The translations under genes were made by a program, and so were the position numbers. The notes beneath the pieces are model-generated. The model saw only the letters and a program-made list of their open reading frames with translations, searched no databases and had not been told where the DNA came from. Shown here piece by piece: positions 26,644 to 35,577 of a stretch of 64,000 nucleotides of DNA. Within the stretch, counting starts at the first letter, position 1, and the number at the start of each line of letters is the position of its first letter. Location of the stretch: assembly GCA_050173345.1 (NCBI GenBank), contig JBFXKW010000001.1, positions 806,001 to 870,000 on the forward strand, written 5' to 3'. Origin of the DNA: SHWC01 sp050173345. Its GTDB lineage: Bacteria > Pseudomonadota > Alphaproteobacteria > UBA828.

Positions 26644-26749
26644 ATACTCCGCGAAGGCGGAGTATCCAGGGAAGGCGGCACGGGCGCTGCTCGCGCCCGT
26701 CTGGGTCCCCCGGTCTCGCCTTCGGCTCGCCGGAGGACGATGGTCTTGG
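26644..26749. repeat. Cluster of short palindromes between erpA and xthA
   Basis: Three stem-forming segments in about 105 bases. A perfect 9-base stem with a 4-base loop lies at 26644-26665 (ATACTCCGC/GCGGAGTAT). It is followed by a CGGGCG/CGCCCG stem near 26681-26699 and a G/C-rich stem around 26715-26740 (CTCGCCTTCGGCTCGCC). The left edge (CGTCAT) and right edge (GACGATG) are roughly inverted. This looks like a complete mobile-palindrome type element; it could also slow transcription leaving erpA. Confidence 0.7.
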
Positions 26750-26808
26750 AGTGGCCCGCTTTGTGGTATCAATGGCCACGCTACATGCGGCCGCCCGGGA
26801 AGCCCCCC

Positions 26809-27585
26809 TTGAAGATCGCGAGCTGGAACGTCAACTCGATCAAGGTGCGCTTGCCTGCCGTCCTCGAATGGCTCGAGGACGCGAAGCCCGACGTGCTGCT
26901 GATGCAGGAGATCAAGACCGTCGATCAGCAGTTCCCGGCCGAGCCGATCGAGGCGCTCGGCTACGCGCTCGCGGTGCACGGGCAGAAGACCTATAACGGC
27001 GTCGCCATCGCCTCGCGCGAGCGCATCGAGGACGTCGAGACCGGCCTGCCCGGCGACAAGGACGACGAGCAGGCCCGCTATATCGAGGCGACCATCGGCG
27101 GCAAGCTGCGTGTCGCCTCGATCTACCTGCCGAACGGCAACCCCGCGCCCGGCGAGAAGTTCGACTACAAGCTGCGCTGGCTCAAGCGCCTCAAGCGGCA
27201 TGCGAAGAAGCTGCTGGACGCCGAGGAGATCGCGGTGCTCGGCGGCGACTACAACGTGATCCCGGCCGATGCCGACGTGTACGACCCCGAGGCTTGGCGC
27301 GACGACGCTCTGTTCCGCCCCGAGTCGCGCGCGGGCCTGCGCAGCGTGACGAACCTCGGCTTCGTCGACGCGTTCCGCGCGCTGCATCCTAACGCGCGGC
27401 ACGCCTACACTTTCTGGGATTATCAGGCCGGCGCCTGGCAACGCGACCACGGCCTGCGCATCGACCACCTGCTGCTCTCGCCCCAGGCCGCGGACCGGCT
27501 GGAGGCGTGCGAGATCGACCGCAAGCCGAGGTCCAAGCCAAAGGCTTCCGACCACACGCCGATCTGGTGCGAGCTGAAGCTATGA
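26809..27585 (+). CDS. xthA: Exodeoxyribonuclease III
   Basis: A 258-residue AP endonuclease/3'-exonuclease of base-excision repair, fitting the usual length if it starts at the TTG at 26809, which gives the canonical MKIASWNVNS. An in-frame ATG at 26785 would add eight residues. The active site is visible as the Asn in WNVNS, the Glu in LMQEIKT, LGGDYNV, and the C-terminal DH pair in SDHTPI. The stop overlaps the start of the GFA-family gene (ATGA), so the two are coupled. Confidence 0.93.
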   Translation: MKIASWNVNSIKVRLPAVLEWLEDAKPDVLLMQEIKTVDQQFPAEPIEALGYALAVHGQKTYNGVAIASRERIEDVETGLPGDKDDEQARYIEATIGGKLRVASIYLPNGNPAPGEKFDYKLRWLKRLKRHAKKLLDAEEIAVLGGDYNVIPADADVYDPEAWRDDALFRPESRAGLRSVTNLGFVDAFRALHPNARHAYTFWDYQAGAWQRDHGLRIDHLLLSPQAADRLEACEIDRKPRSKPKASDHTPIWCELKL

Positions 27586-28019
27586 GCGACGCGGCCGCTC
27601 AGACGTTGGCCGGCGGCTGCCTGTGCCGCGCGGTGCGCTATCGCGCCGAGGGCAGACCGCTCTGGGTGGTGCATTGCCATTGCACCGATTGCCGCCGCGC
27701 CGCCGGCATGCCGTTCGCCACCTGGGTCGGCTACCGGGCCGCGCAGGTCGCGTTCGAGGACGAGGCGCAGCGCCGGCGCTACGCCTCCTCGCCCGGCGTG
27801 ATCCGCACCTTCTGCCAGGTCTGCGGCACGCCGCTCAGCTATGAGAGCGACCAGTTTCCGGGCGAGCTTCACCTGATGGCCGGCACGCTCGACGAGCCCG
27901 CGCGCGTCACGCCGACCCATCATGTCTGGACCGACGAGGCGGTGCCCTGGGCGCTGCCCGATGACGGCCTCAAACGCCGGCCCGGCGGCCCGGCCAAGAA
28001 GGCGTCGGGCTCGACCTGA
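27582..28019 (+). CDS. GFA-family (glutathione-dependent formaldehyde-activating-like) zinc protein
   Basis: A 145-residue CENP-V/GFA fold protein. The zinc-binding cysteines are all present: Cys13 and Cys15 (GGCLCRAV), Cys32, Cys34 and Cys37 (HCHCTDCRRA), and Cys78 and Cys81 (FCQVCGTPL). The family is named for a proposed glutathione-formaldehyde adduct role, but most members, including short ones like this, have no proven reaction. It is translationally coupled to xthA. Confidence 0.9.
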   Translation: MSDAAAQTLAGGCLCRAVRYRAEGRPLWVVHCHCTDCRRAAGMPFATWVGYRAAQVAFEDEAQRRRYASSPGVIRTFCQVCGTPLSYESDQFPGELHLMAGTLDEPARVTPTHHVWTDEAVPWALPDDGLKRRPGGPAKKASGST

Positions 28020-28054
28020 GAGCGCCAGGAAGGCTTTCCAGCCTCTCGGCTTTT
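28018..28054 (+). terminator. Possible imperfect terminator after the GFA gene
   Basis: GAGAG at 28018-28022 can pair with CTCTC at 28043-28047 around an inner GGAA/TTCC stem (28028-28031 with 28036-28039), followed by TTTT at 28051-28054. The stem has an internal loop, so it is weak. It lies just past the stop of the + strand gene, where a terminator is expected between convergent genes. Confidence 0.35.
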
Positions 28055-28135
28055 GTCGTAGCTATATCTATCAAATAATTGAAATAACTTATAGTTTACG
28101 AATCGGGAACGATTGGCGGATCGCCTGCCCTCAAC

Positions 28136-28588
28136 TCAATTGGGCGGCTTGAGGTCGGGCATGCGGCGGAAGCCGACCGCGAAGCGGTTCCAGGCGTTGA
28201 TGGTGACCACGGCGAGCGTCAGATCGACCAGCTCCTTGTCGGAAAAGTGCCGGCGCGCCTCGTCGTAGGCATCGTCGGGCGCGTGGGTCTCGGCGACCAG
28301 GGTCAACGCCTCGGTCCAGCCGAGCGCGGCGCGCTCGCGCGCGGTGAAGGCCGGCGATTCATGCCAGGCGCTCAGCTGATAGATGCGTTCCTCGCTCTCG
28401 CCCTGCTGCCGCGCATCGCGGGTGTGCATGTCGAGGCAGAAGGCGCAGCCGTTGATCTGCGAGGCGCGAATCTTGATCAGCTCGAGGAGGGTATGGTCGA
28501 TGCCGAGCTTGCGGACCGCTGCCTCGAGGCCGAGCATGGCCTTGTAGGCCTCGGGCGCGGCCTTCGCATAGTCGAGCCGGGACTCCAC
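28136..28588 (-). CDS. Carboxymuconolactone decarboxylase (AhpD-like) family protein
   Basis: A 150-residue AhpD-fold protein with the redox/proton-relay motif CAFCLDMH preceded by IKIRASQING, typical of the alkylhydroperoxidase branch (often annotated YciW/AhpD-like). Members act as peroxidase partners or have unknown function. The next gene upstream on the same strand is a VOC protein, 34 bases away, so they may be co-transcribed. It is convergent with the GFA gene across an A/T-rich spacer. Confidence 0.9.
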   Translation of the reverse strand: MESRLDYAKAAPEAYKAMLGLEAAVRKLGIDHTLLELIKIRASQINGCAFCLDMHTRDARQQGESEERIYQLSAWHESPAFTARERAALGWTEALTLVAETHAPDDAYDEARRHFSDKELVDLTLAVVTINAWNRFAVGFRRMPDLKPPN

Positions 28589-28622
28589 CGCACGCCCCCT
28601 CGCCCGCCTTGCCGGGCCCGCC

Positions 28623-29075
28623 TCAGAACTGGCCGGCGATGTATTTCTTGTAGCGGTTGTCGGGGCCCTTGGAGCCCTTGGGCTCCTGGCTCGCGGTGAA
28701 GTTGATCTCGATCTTGATGCCGGAAGGATCGAGCACGAAGAGCTGCCAGATGTCGGCGTGCGGCAGGTCCTGCTGGCGCCACTCGTTCCCGCACTTGACG
28801 ATCTTCTTCTTCATCTCGTCGAAGCCCTTGGCCCGGAGCGCCACATGGTCGAGCGGCGAGTGCGCCTGGCTGTACTTCCAGCCGCCCTTCATGTCCTTCG
28901 CGGCATGGCCGGCATAGATGTGGAACATGGTGCCCCCCATCTCGAGCCAGGCGCCCGGGAAATCGAACTGCGGCCGGTCGACCACCTTCATGCCGAGAAC
29001 CTTGGTGTAGAACTTGACGGTCTCGTCGAGATCCTTGGTCTTGATCGCGACGTGGTGGAGATCAAGCAGTCCCAT
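28623..29075 (-). CDS. VOC (glyoxalase/bleomycin-resistance) family protein
   Basis: A 150-residue metal-binding VOC protein with two beta-alpha-beta-beta-beta modules. Metal ligands are probable at HHVAIKTKD near the N-terminus, DHVALRAKG in the middle and the Glu of GIKIEINF near the C-terminus. The start ATG at 29075 has GAGGAA nine bases upstream and is preferred to a GTG at 29090. The reaction cannot be predicted: dioxygenase, isomerase and resistance functions all occur in this fold. Confidence 0.85.
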   Translation of the reverse strand: MGLLDLHHVAIKTKDLDETVKFYTKVLGMKVVDRPQFDFPGAWLEMGGTMFHIYAGHAAKDMKGGWKYSQAHSPLDHVALRAKGFDEMKKKIVKCGNEWRQQDLPHADIWQLFVLDPSGIKIEINFTASQEPKGSKGPDNRYKKYIAGQF

Positions 29076-29113
29076 GACGGCGTTCCTCACATGCGCTTGA
29101 ATGTTGAATCATT

Positions 29114-30673
29114 CTAGTCCGCGCGCGCGTAGTGGCAATATCCGCTTTCGCCGGACGCAGGCCCGGCCGAGACCGGGCCGTCGGGGGCGAGCCTGATGCC
29201 CTTGCGCAGCCGGCGATAGGGAAACCGCTTCGGCTCGGCGAGCGCCGGCCCCGGCGCGGCCACCACCAGCACCTCCGAGGCGATTGGTTCGAAATCGGCC
29301 CGGAAGTGGACCGAGCTCTTGAGCGCGAGGATGCGGTAGTCCTTGGGCTCGACGCCGAGATGGCGGAAGGCGGACTGGTCCGCGGCCTGGAACTTCTCGC
29401 TGGAAACAATGACACGCACCTCGGAGCCGCCGCCGTCCAACACGCGCACCAGCGCCATCGGCCCGAGCTCTATGCGGGCACCGAGATAGAAGAGGCCCGT
29501 GCCGGTGAAGCGGCCATCGCCGAGCCGTTCCACCAGGAAGCGGCCGCCGAACGGCGCATGGCCCGGCAGGCCGGAGCGCTCGCCGAGCGGCATGGCAAGC
29601 TCCGCGCCGACGCCCGCCCGGTGCGCCGCCGCGGCGAAGGGCGGGTCGTAGAGCACGCCGAGCACGGCGCCGCGCGCGCCGCCCTCGACCAGCGCGCGCA
29701 AGAGGCCGACCGTATCCGCGTCCGCGCCGGCGCCGGGATTGTCCTGCGTGTCGGCGAGCACGACCGGGCCGGGCTTGTTGCTTGCCTTGGCGTGGGCGAC
29801 CGCCGCCTCCGGCGACCACAGCCGCGCCTCGAAGGCGCGCTCCTTCTCGCCGACCGCCTGGGCCAGCCGCTCCGCCGCCGCCTCTGCCGCGGCCTGACTG
29901 CTCGCCACGGCGAAGACCGCGGGCCCGCATTCCGCGATGTCGGCCGGCGGGAAACCCGGCGTGAACGACGCGCTCCACACCTTCCCTTCCTCCATCTCGC
30001 CGAGCAGCCGGTAGAGCGAGCGTGCCGGCTCGATCATGGTGCACTGCGCCGTCACGGGAATCATGAAATCGAGCTTGCGGAAGCCGACCGCCGGGCGCCG
30101 CCCGGTCGAGAAGCGGCGTTCGACGAGCGCGTAGGCGCACGCGCCGGTCTCCGCCATGTCGACATGCGGATAGGTGCGGTAGGCGACCAGCGCATCCGCC
30201 TCGTCGATCATCGCCTGGGTGACATTGGCATGCAGATCGAGGCTGGCGACGATCGGCGTGTCCTTCACCGTGCGGCGCAAGCGGCGCAGCAGCTCGCCCT
30301 CGCCGTCCTCAAGGTGCTCGCAGACCATCGCGCCGTGCAGGTCGAGATAGACGGCATCGAGCGGCCCGGCATCGAGCAGCGCCCGCAGATCGGCCGTCAT
30401 GGCGCCCGCGATGCGCTCGAAGGCGTCCTCGGTGACCTGGGCCGAGGGCGTCGCCGAGCACCAGAGCACCGGCTCGATGACATGACCGTCGGCGCGCGCC
30501 GCCTCGATGAAGCCGGCGGCCGGCAGGTTTATCCCCGCGACCGCCTCGATCAGCGCCGGCCCCCGGCTCAGTCCGGGCCAGGCGTCCGGCCGCGCGAACG
30601 CGTCATAGTCCGCCCGCGTCGGCGCGAAGGTGTTGGTCTCATGCTGGAAGCCTGCAACCGCGATGCGCGCCAT
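29114..30673 (-). CDS. M81 family metallopeptidase (MlrC/microcystinase-C-like)
   Basis: A 519-residue protein beginning with the M81 hallmark GFQHETNTF, then DLHGAMVCEHLEDGEGELLRRL and SLDLHANVT, which supply the probable zinc ligands. The DUF1485 N-terminal and MlrC C-terminal halves are both present. The best-known member, MlrC, cleaves linearised microcystin peptides, but the family is broad and most bacterial members have unknown substrates. It has no signal peptide, so it is cytoplasmic. Ahead of it is a repeat element, then ilvD. Confidence 0.88.
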   Translation of the reverse strand: MARIAVAGFQHETNTFAPTRADYDAFARPDAWPGLSRGPALIEAVAGINLPAAGFIEAARADGHVIEPVLWCSATPSAQVTEDAFERIAGAMTADLRALLDAGPLDAVYLDLHGAMVCEHLEDGEGELLRRLRRTVKDTPIVASLDLHANVTQAMIDEADALVAYRTYPHVDMAETGACAYALVERRFSTGRRPAVGFRKLDFMIPVTAQCTMIEPARSLYRLLGEMEEGKVWSASFTPGFPPADIAECGPAVFAVASSQAAAEAAAERLAQAVGEKERAFEARLWSPEAAVAHAKASNKPGPVVLADTQDNPGAGADADTVGLLRALVEGGARGAVLGVLYDPPFAAAAHRAGVGAELAMPLGERSGLPGHAPFGGRFLVERLGDGRFTGTGLFYLGARIELGPMALVRVLDGGGSEVRVIVSSEKFQAADQSAFRHLGVEPKDYRILALKSSVHFRADFEPIASEVLVVAAPGPALAEPKRFPYRRLRKGIRLAPDGPVSAGPASGESGYCHYARAD

Positions 30674-30715
30674 GACGTCAGGGCTTCGTCGTTGATGCCG
30701 GGCAGCGGTGCGGCA

Positions 30716-30832
30716 GCCCCACCCCTACCCTACCCTCCCCCATCAAGGGGGAGGGGGTAAGAGGAGATGTCGAGCGACTCTCACGTCCCCTCCCCCCTTG
30801 TGGGGGAGGGTTAGGGTGGGGGGTAGGCCGCA
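30716..30832. repeat. Large nested palindrome (CCCTCCCCC type)
   Basis: Two hairpins with identical 9-base arms, CCCTCCCCC/GGGGGAGGG, at 30733-30755 and 30788-30810. They are enclosed by outer arms of CCCCACCCCTACCC type (from about 30718) and GGGTTAGGGTGGGG type (to about 30827). The whole 115-base unit is a degenerate inverted repeat of a kind scattered through many alphaproteobacterial genomes. It lies between the starts and stops of two leftward genes (M81 peptidase and ilvD). Confidence 0.85.
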
Positions 30833-30848
30833 GGCCAACACTTGCGTC

Positions 30849-32570
30849 TCAGATGTCCGCGTAGCTGTGGCGCTCGGCCTTGCCGCCGGGGTGGGTCACG
30901 GCGCCGTCGACCGCCGGGCCGACGGTGGCCGCGTACTTCCAGAGTGCGCCCGACTGATAGTCGTGAACGCGCGGCTTCCATGCCTTGGCGCGTTTCTTCA
31001 GCTCGGCGTCGCTGACATCGACGCTGAGCTCGCCCTTGGTCGCGTCGATCGTCACCACGTCGCCGTCCTTGAGCAGGCCGATCGGCCCGCCGACCGCCGC
31101 CTCCGGCCCGACATGGCCGATGCAGAAGCCGCGCGTCGCGCCGGAGAAGCGGCCGTCGGTGATCAGCGCGACCTCCTCGCCCATGCCCTGGCCGTAGAGC
31201 TGCGAGGTGAGCGCCAGCATCTCGCGCATGCCGGGGCCGCCCTTCGGCCCCTCATAGCGCAGCACGATGACGTCGCCCTTCTTGTACTTGCGCTGCACCA
31301 CCGCCTTCATGGCGTCCTCCTCGCAGTCGAAGCAGCGCGCGGGGCCGACATGGACGAGCTTCGTGAGGCCGGCCACCTTCACGATGGCGCCCTCGGGCGC
31401 GAGGTTGCCCTTGAGCGTGACCACGCCGCCGGTCTTGGAGAGCGGGTTCGAGACCGGGCGCACGACCTCCTGGTCCTTCGGGAAGCGCACGGATTTCAGG
31501 TTCTCCGCGATCGTCTTGCCGGTCACCGTCAGGCAGTCGCCGTGCAGGTGGCCGCCTTCGAGCAGCGCCTTCATCACGATCTCGACGCCGCCCGCCTCGT
31601 AGAGGTCCTTGGCGACGAAGCGGCCGCCCGGCTTGAGGTCGGCGATGTAGGGCGTCTTCTTGAAGATCTTGCCGACATCGAACAGGTCGAACTTGATGCC
31701 GCATTCGTTCGCGATCGCGGGCAGATGCAGGCCGGCATTGGTCGAGCCGCCGGTCGCGGCGACGATCGCCGCCGCGTTCTCGAGCGCCTTGCGCGTCACG
31801 ATGTCGCGCGGGCGGATGCCGAGCTTCAGGAGGTTCATCACCGCGCGGCCGGATTCGACGGCGAACTCGTCGCGCGTCTCATAGGGCGCCGGCGCGCCGG
31901 CCGAGCCGGGCAGCGCGAGACCGATCGCCTCCGAGACGCAGGCCATGGTGTTCGCCGTGAACTGACCGCCACAGCTACCCGCGGACGGGCAGGCATGCGC
32001 CTCGATCTCGTCGAGCTCCTTCTCGGTGATCTCGCCGACGCTGAACTTGCCGTAATGCTCATAGACGTCCATCACGGTGATGTCCTTGCCCTTGTAGCGG
32101 CCGGGCAGGATCGAGCCGCCATAGAGGAAGACGGACGGCACGTTGAGCCGCACCATCGCCATCATCATGCCGGGCAGCGACTTGTCGCAGCCGGCGACGC
32201 CGACCAGCGCGTCATAGGAATGGCCGCGCATGGTGAGCTCGACCGAATCCGCGATCACGTCGCGCGACACCAGCGACGACTTCATGCCCTGATGGCCCAT
32301 GGCGATGCCGTCGGTCACCGTGATGGTGGTGAACTCGCGCGGCGTGCCGCCGGCCTCCTGGACGCCGAACTTGGCGGACTGCGCTTCGCGCCGGAGCGCG
32401 ATGTTGCACGGCGCGGTCTCGTTCCAGGTGGAGGCGACGCCGACGATCGGCCGGTCCATCGCCTCGCGCGAGACGCCCATGGCATAGAAGAAGGCGCGCG
32501 CGCCGGCGCTTTTCGGACCCTGGGTGATGTGGCGGCTGGGCAGCTTCGACTTGTCGAACTTCGCGGTCAT
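30849..32570 (-). CDS. ilvD: Dihydroxy-acid dehydratase
   Basis: A 573-residue Fe-S enzyme of valine/isoleucine synthesis that dehydrates 2,3-dihydroxy acids to 2-oxo acids. Conserved features include VGVASTWNETAPCN, the cluster cysteines in VAGCDKSLPG and HACPSAGSCGGQFTANTM, and the active-site region GRFSGATRGFCIGHV. The start ATG at 32570 (MTAKFDKSKLPSRH) fits the family; an in-frame upstream codon would add 12 unrelated residues. It is the only branched-chain biosynthetic gene here. Confidence 0.96.
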   Translation of the reverse strand: MTAKFDKSKLPSRHITQGPKSAGARAFFYAMGVSREAMDRPIVGVASTWNETAPCNIALRREAQSAKFGVQEAGGTPREFTTITVTDGIAMGHQGMKSSLVSRDVIADSVELTMRGHSYDALVGVAGCDKSLPGMMMAMVRLNVPSVFLYGGSILPGRYKGKDITVMDVYEHYGKFSVGEITEKELDEIEAHACPSAGSCGGQFTANTMACVSEAIGLALPGSAGAPAPYETRDEFAVESGRAVMNLLKLGIRPRDIVTRKALENAAAIVAATGGSTNAGLHLPAIANECGIKFDLFDVGKIFKKTPYIADLKPGGRFVAKDLYEAGGVEIVMKALLEGGHLHGDCLTVTGKTIAENLKSVRFPKDQEVVRPVSNPLSKTGGVVTLKGNLAPEGAIVKVAGLTKLVHVGPARCFDCEEDAMKAVVQRKYKKGDVIVLRYEGPKGGPGMREMLALTSQLYGQGMGEEVALITDGRFSGATRGFCIGHVGPEAAVGGPIGLLKDGDVVTIDATKGELSVDVSDAELKKRAKAWKPRVHDYQSGALWKYAATVGPAVDGAVTHPGGKAERHSYADI

Positions 32571-32685
32571 GCTCTCGTCCGTTCGCTGGGACTTTAGGGG
32601 GCGCACATTAGGCCGTGCGCGAGGCGTGGTGTAAAGCGCCAGAATGCCCGGACTGAGACACCTCCGGCAGGGCGCTTCCTCTGAT

Positions 32686-32829
32686 CGTCATGGCCCGGCT
32701 TGACCGGGCCATCCATGTATCAACGAGCCCGATTCTTGAAAAAGGGGCACGCGGTTGAGGCCCCTGCGACGACTGCGCCGCCCGGACTCGCACCACGATG
32801 GATGGCCCGGTCAAGCCCGGCAATGACGG
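32686..32829. repeat. Inverted-repeat element (CGTCATGGCCCGGCTTGACCGGGCC type)
   Basis: Two roughly 30-base arms, at 32686-32716 and 32798-32829, are near-perfect reverse complements (read outward: CGTCATGGCCCGGCTTGACC and its inverse). They enclose 80 bases. Each arm is itself partly palindromic (GGCCCGG/CCGGGCC). A second copy of the same element with a shorter core is at 58650-58734. It lies between valS and ilvD. Confidence 0.85.
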
Positions 32830-32845
32830 AGTAGAAGTGCGGGAC

Positions 32846-35509
32846 CTACCCCGCCCCCAGACGCCTCAGAGCGTCCTCGAACTTGGCGCGGGCCTGGGCG
32901 GCGTCTTCGCGGCGTTCGCGCTGCTCCTCGACCACCTCCTCGGGTGCGCGTTCGAGGAAGCTCGCATTGCCGAGCTTGGCGTCGATCTTCGTGATCTCGG
33001 CGCCGAGCCTGGCGAGCTCCTTCTCCAGCCGAGTGCGCTCCTTCGAGAGATTGACGACCTCCTTCAGCTCCAAGTATGCATCCGCGTCCGAAAAAGGTAT
33101 TTGCAATGCACCCTTGGCAACGAGCTCGTCGTTGATGATGCTGTTGACGGGAACCATATCGACTCTAGCTAAGCGATCTATATAGCCCTTGAATGCCACC
33201 AAACGCTGTCGTGTTTGCGGCTTGTTGCTCAGGACGATCAGGTTGGGTTGAGCAGCTACCGGCACGTTCATTTCCGATCTGACCGCTCGCACCCCAGAAA
33301 TCAATCCGATAAGCCAATTCATCTCGGCGTCGGCCACCCCGTCGACGAGCGAGAGCGGCGGCGCGGGCCAGGGCGCGACGATGAGCGGGGTCGCGTGCGC
33401 CTCGTCGAGCCTGGACCACAGCTCCTCGCTGACGAACGGCATGAACGGGTGCAGCAGGCCGAGGATCTGGTCCATCACCCAGCTTGCGCAGGCCTGCGTC
33501 TCGCCCTCCTCCGCGCCGTCGGAGCCGGAGAGCACCGGCTTCGAGAACTCGACGTACCAGTCGCAGAAGACATCCCAGACGAAGTGGTAGATCGTGCCCG
33601 CCGCCTCGTTGAAGCGGTAGGCGTCGAGCGCCTCGGCCACCTTGGCGGCGGTGCGCGCGGTCTCGCCGACGATCCAGCGGTTGAGCGTGGTGGTGGCGCG
33701 CGCGGGATCGAAGCGCGCGCCGCCCGCACAGCCGTTCGCCTCCAGGAAGCGTGCCGCGTTCCACAGCTTGGTCGCGAAGTTGCGATAGCCCTCGACGCGC
33801 GCTTCGGCGAGCTTGATGTCGCGCCCTTGCGCCTCCATCGCGGCGAGGGTGAAGCGCAGCGCGTCCGCGCCGTACTTGTCCATCAGCGCGAGCGGGTCGA
33901 TCACGTTGCCCTTGCTCTTCGACATCTTCTGGCCGCGCTCGTCGCGCACCAGCGCGTGGATGTAGACGTCGCGGAACGGCACGTCGCCCATGAAGTGAAG
34001 CCCGAGCATGATCATGCGCGCGACCCAGAAGAAGATGATGTCGAAGCCGGTGATCAGCACACTGGTCGGGTAGAAGCGCTCAAGCTCGGGCGTCCGCTCG
34101 GGCCAGCCGAGCGTCGAGAACGGCCAGAGACCGGAGGAGAACCAGGTATCGAGCACGTCCTCGTCGCGCGTCAGCGTGGCTGGTTTGCCATAGTGCGCGT
34201 TCGCCTTGTCCTGCGCCTCCTGCTCCGTCATCTCGACGAAGACCGTGCCGTCCGGCCCGTACCAGGCCGGGATCTGATGGCCCCACCAGAGCTGGCGCGA
34301 GATGCACCAGGGCTGGATGTTGCGCATCCATTCGAAATAGGTGTTCTCCCAGCGCTTCGGCACGAAGCGGATGCGCCCGTCCTCGACCGCCTTGATCGCG
34401 GGCTCGGCCAGCGTCTTGGCATCGACGTACCACTGGTCGGTCAGCCAGGGCTCGATGACCACGCCCGAGCGGTCGCCATAGGGCACGGTATGGGCGCGCG
34501 GCTCGATCTTCTCGAGGAGGCCGAGCGCCTCCATCTCGGCGACGACCTTCTCGCGCGCGGCGAAGCGGTCGAGCCCGCGATAGGCCTCGGGCGCGTTCTC
34601 GTTGATCCGCGCCTGGGCGTCGAACACGTTGACCATGTCGAGGCCGTGCCGGCGGCCGACCTCGAAATCGTTGAAGTCGTGCGCCGGGGTGATCTTGACC
34701 GCGCCCGAGCCCTGCTCCGGGTCGGCATAGTCGTCGGCCACGATGCGCAGGCGCCGGCCGACCAGCGGCAGGACCGCGTGACCGCCGACCAGGTGCCGGT
34801 AGCGCTCGTCGTCGGGATGCACCGCGACCGCGGTATCGCCGAGCATGGTCTCGGGCCGCGTGGTCGCGACCGTGACGAATTCGCCGTCGCGCCCCCCGAT
34901 CGGGTAGCGGAAGTACCAGAGCTTGCCGTCCTTGACCTCGCGGTTCTCGACCTCGAGATCGGAGATCGCGGTGAGCAGCTTCGGGTCCCAGTTGACCAGC
35001 CGCTTGTCGCGATAGATCAGGCCCTGCTTGTAGAGCGCGACGAAGACGGTGCGTACCGCGGCGCTCAGGCCCTTGTCCATGGTGAAGCGCTCGCGGCGCC
35101 AGTCGGGCGAGGCACCGAGCCGGCGCAGCTGGCGGTTGATCATGCCGCCGGATTCCGCTTTCCACGCCCAGATGCGTTCGACGAAGGCGGCGCGGCCCAT
35201 GTCGCGGCGGTTCTTCTGCTCCTCGGCGAGCTGGCGCTCGACCACCATCTGCGTCGCGATGCCGGCATGGTCCATGCCGGGCTGCCAGAGCGCGTCGCGG
35301 CCACGCTTCCGCCGGTAGCGCGTGAGCACGTCCTGCAGCGTGTTGTTGAGCGCGTGGCCCATGTGCAGGCTGCCGGTCACGTTCGGCGGCGGCATCATCA
35401 CGCACCAGGGCTCGCCGGCGACTCTGCCAGCTTCGAAGGCGCCCGAGGCCTCCCACGCGGCGTAGTGCCGCGCTTCGATCTCGGCGGGCGAGAACGTCTT
35501 GTCCAGCAT
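32846..35509 (-). CDS. valS: Valine--tRNA ligase
   Basis: An 887-residue class I synthetase: HIGH motif in PPPNVTGSLHMGHALNNT, an editing CP1 domain in the first half, the KMSKS motif in RGQKMSKSKGNV, an anticodon-binding helical domain, and a C-terminal coiled-coil arm (ELKEVVNLSKERTRLEKELARLGAEI). Length is normal. The DNA at about 33100-33300, coding for the junction to the C-terminal arm, is far less G/C-rich than the rest of the gene, although the frame stays intact and the protein is normal. Confidence 0.97.
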   Translation of the reverse strand: MLDKTFSPAEIEARHYAAWEASGAFEAGRVAGEPWCVMMPPPNVTGSLHMGHALNNTLQDVLTRYRRKRGRDALWQPGMDHAGIATQMVVERQLAEEQKNRRDMGRAAFVERIWAWKAESGGMINRQLRRLGASPDWRRERFTMDKGLSAAVRTVFVALYKQGLIYRDKRLVNWDPKLLTAISDLEVENREVKDGKLWYFRYPIGGRDGEFVTVATTRPETMLGDTAVAVHPDDERYRHLVGGHAVLPLVGRRLRIVADDYADPEQGSGAVKITPAHDFNDFEVGRRHGLDMVNVFDAQARINENAPEAYRGLDRFAAREKVVAEMEALGLLEKIEPRAHTVPYGDRSGVVIEPWLTDQWYVDAKTLAEPAIKAVEDGRIRFVPKRWENTYFEWMRNIQPWCISRQLWWGHQIPAWYGPDGTVFVEMTEQEAQDKANAHYGKPATLTRDEDVLDTWFSSGLWPFSTLGWPERTPELERFYPTSVLITGFDIIFFWVARMIMLGLHFMGDVPFRDVYIHALVRDERGQKMSKSKGNVIDPLALMDKYGADALRFTLAAMEAQGRDIKLAEARVEGYRNFATKLWNAARFLEANGCAGGARFDPARATTTLNRWIVGETARTAAKVAEALDAYRFNEAAGTIYHFVWDVFCDWYVEFSKPVLSGSDGAEEGETQACASWVMDQILGLLHPFMPFVSEELWSRLDEAHATPLIVAPWPAPPLSLVDGVADAEMNWLIGLISGVRAVRSEMNVPVAAQPNLIVLSNKPQTRQRLVAFKGYIDRLARVDMVPVNSIINDELVAKGALQIPFSDADAYLELKEVVNLSKERTRLEKELARLGAEITKIDAKLGNASFLERAPEEVVEEQRERREDAAQARAKFEDALRRLGAG

Positions 35510-35577
35510 CGCTGGCCCTTCAGGAGCGGAACAGGTTTCGGCGGGGCTGTTTACGCGATCACCGCCGAAAATGCCAG

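Noticed and set aside
33165..33764. Alternate frame over the low-G+C part of valS, considered as a frameshift
   Set aside because: The valS frame is intact throughout with normal ValS residues; the other frame is a shadow.
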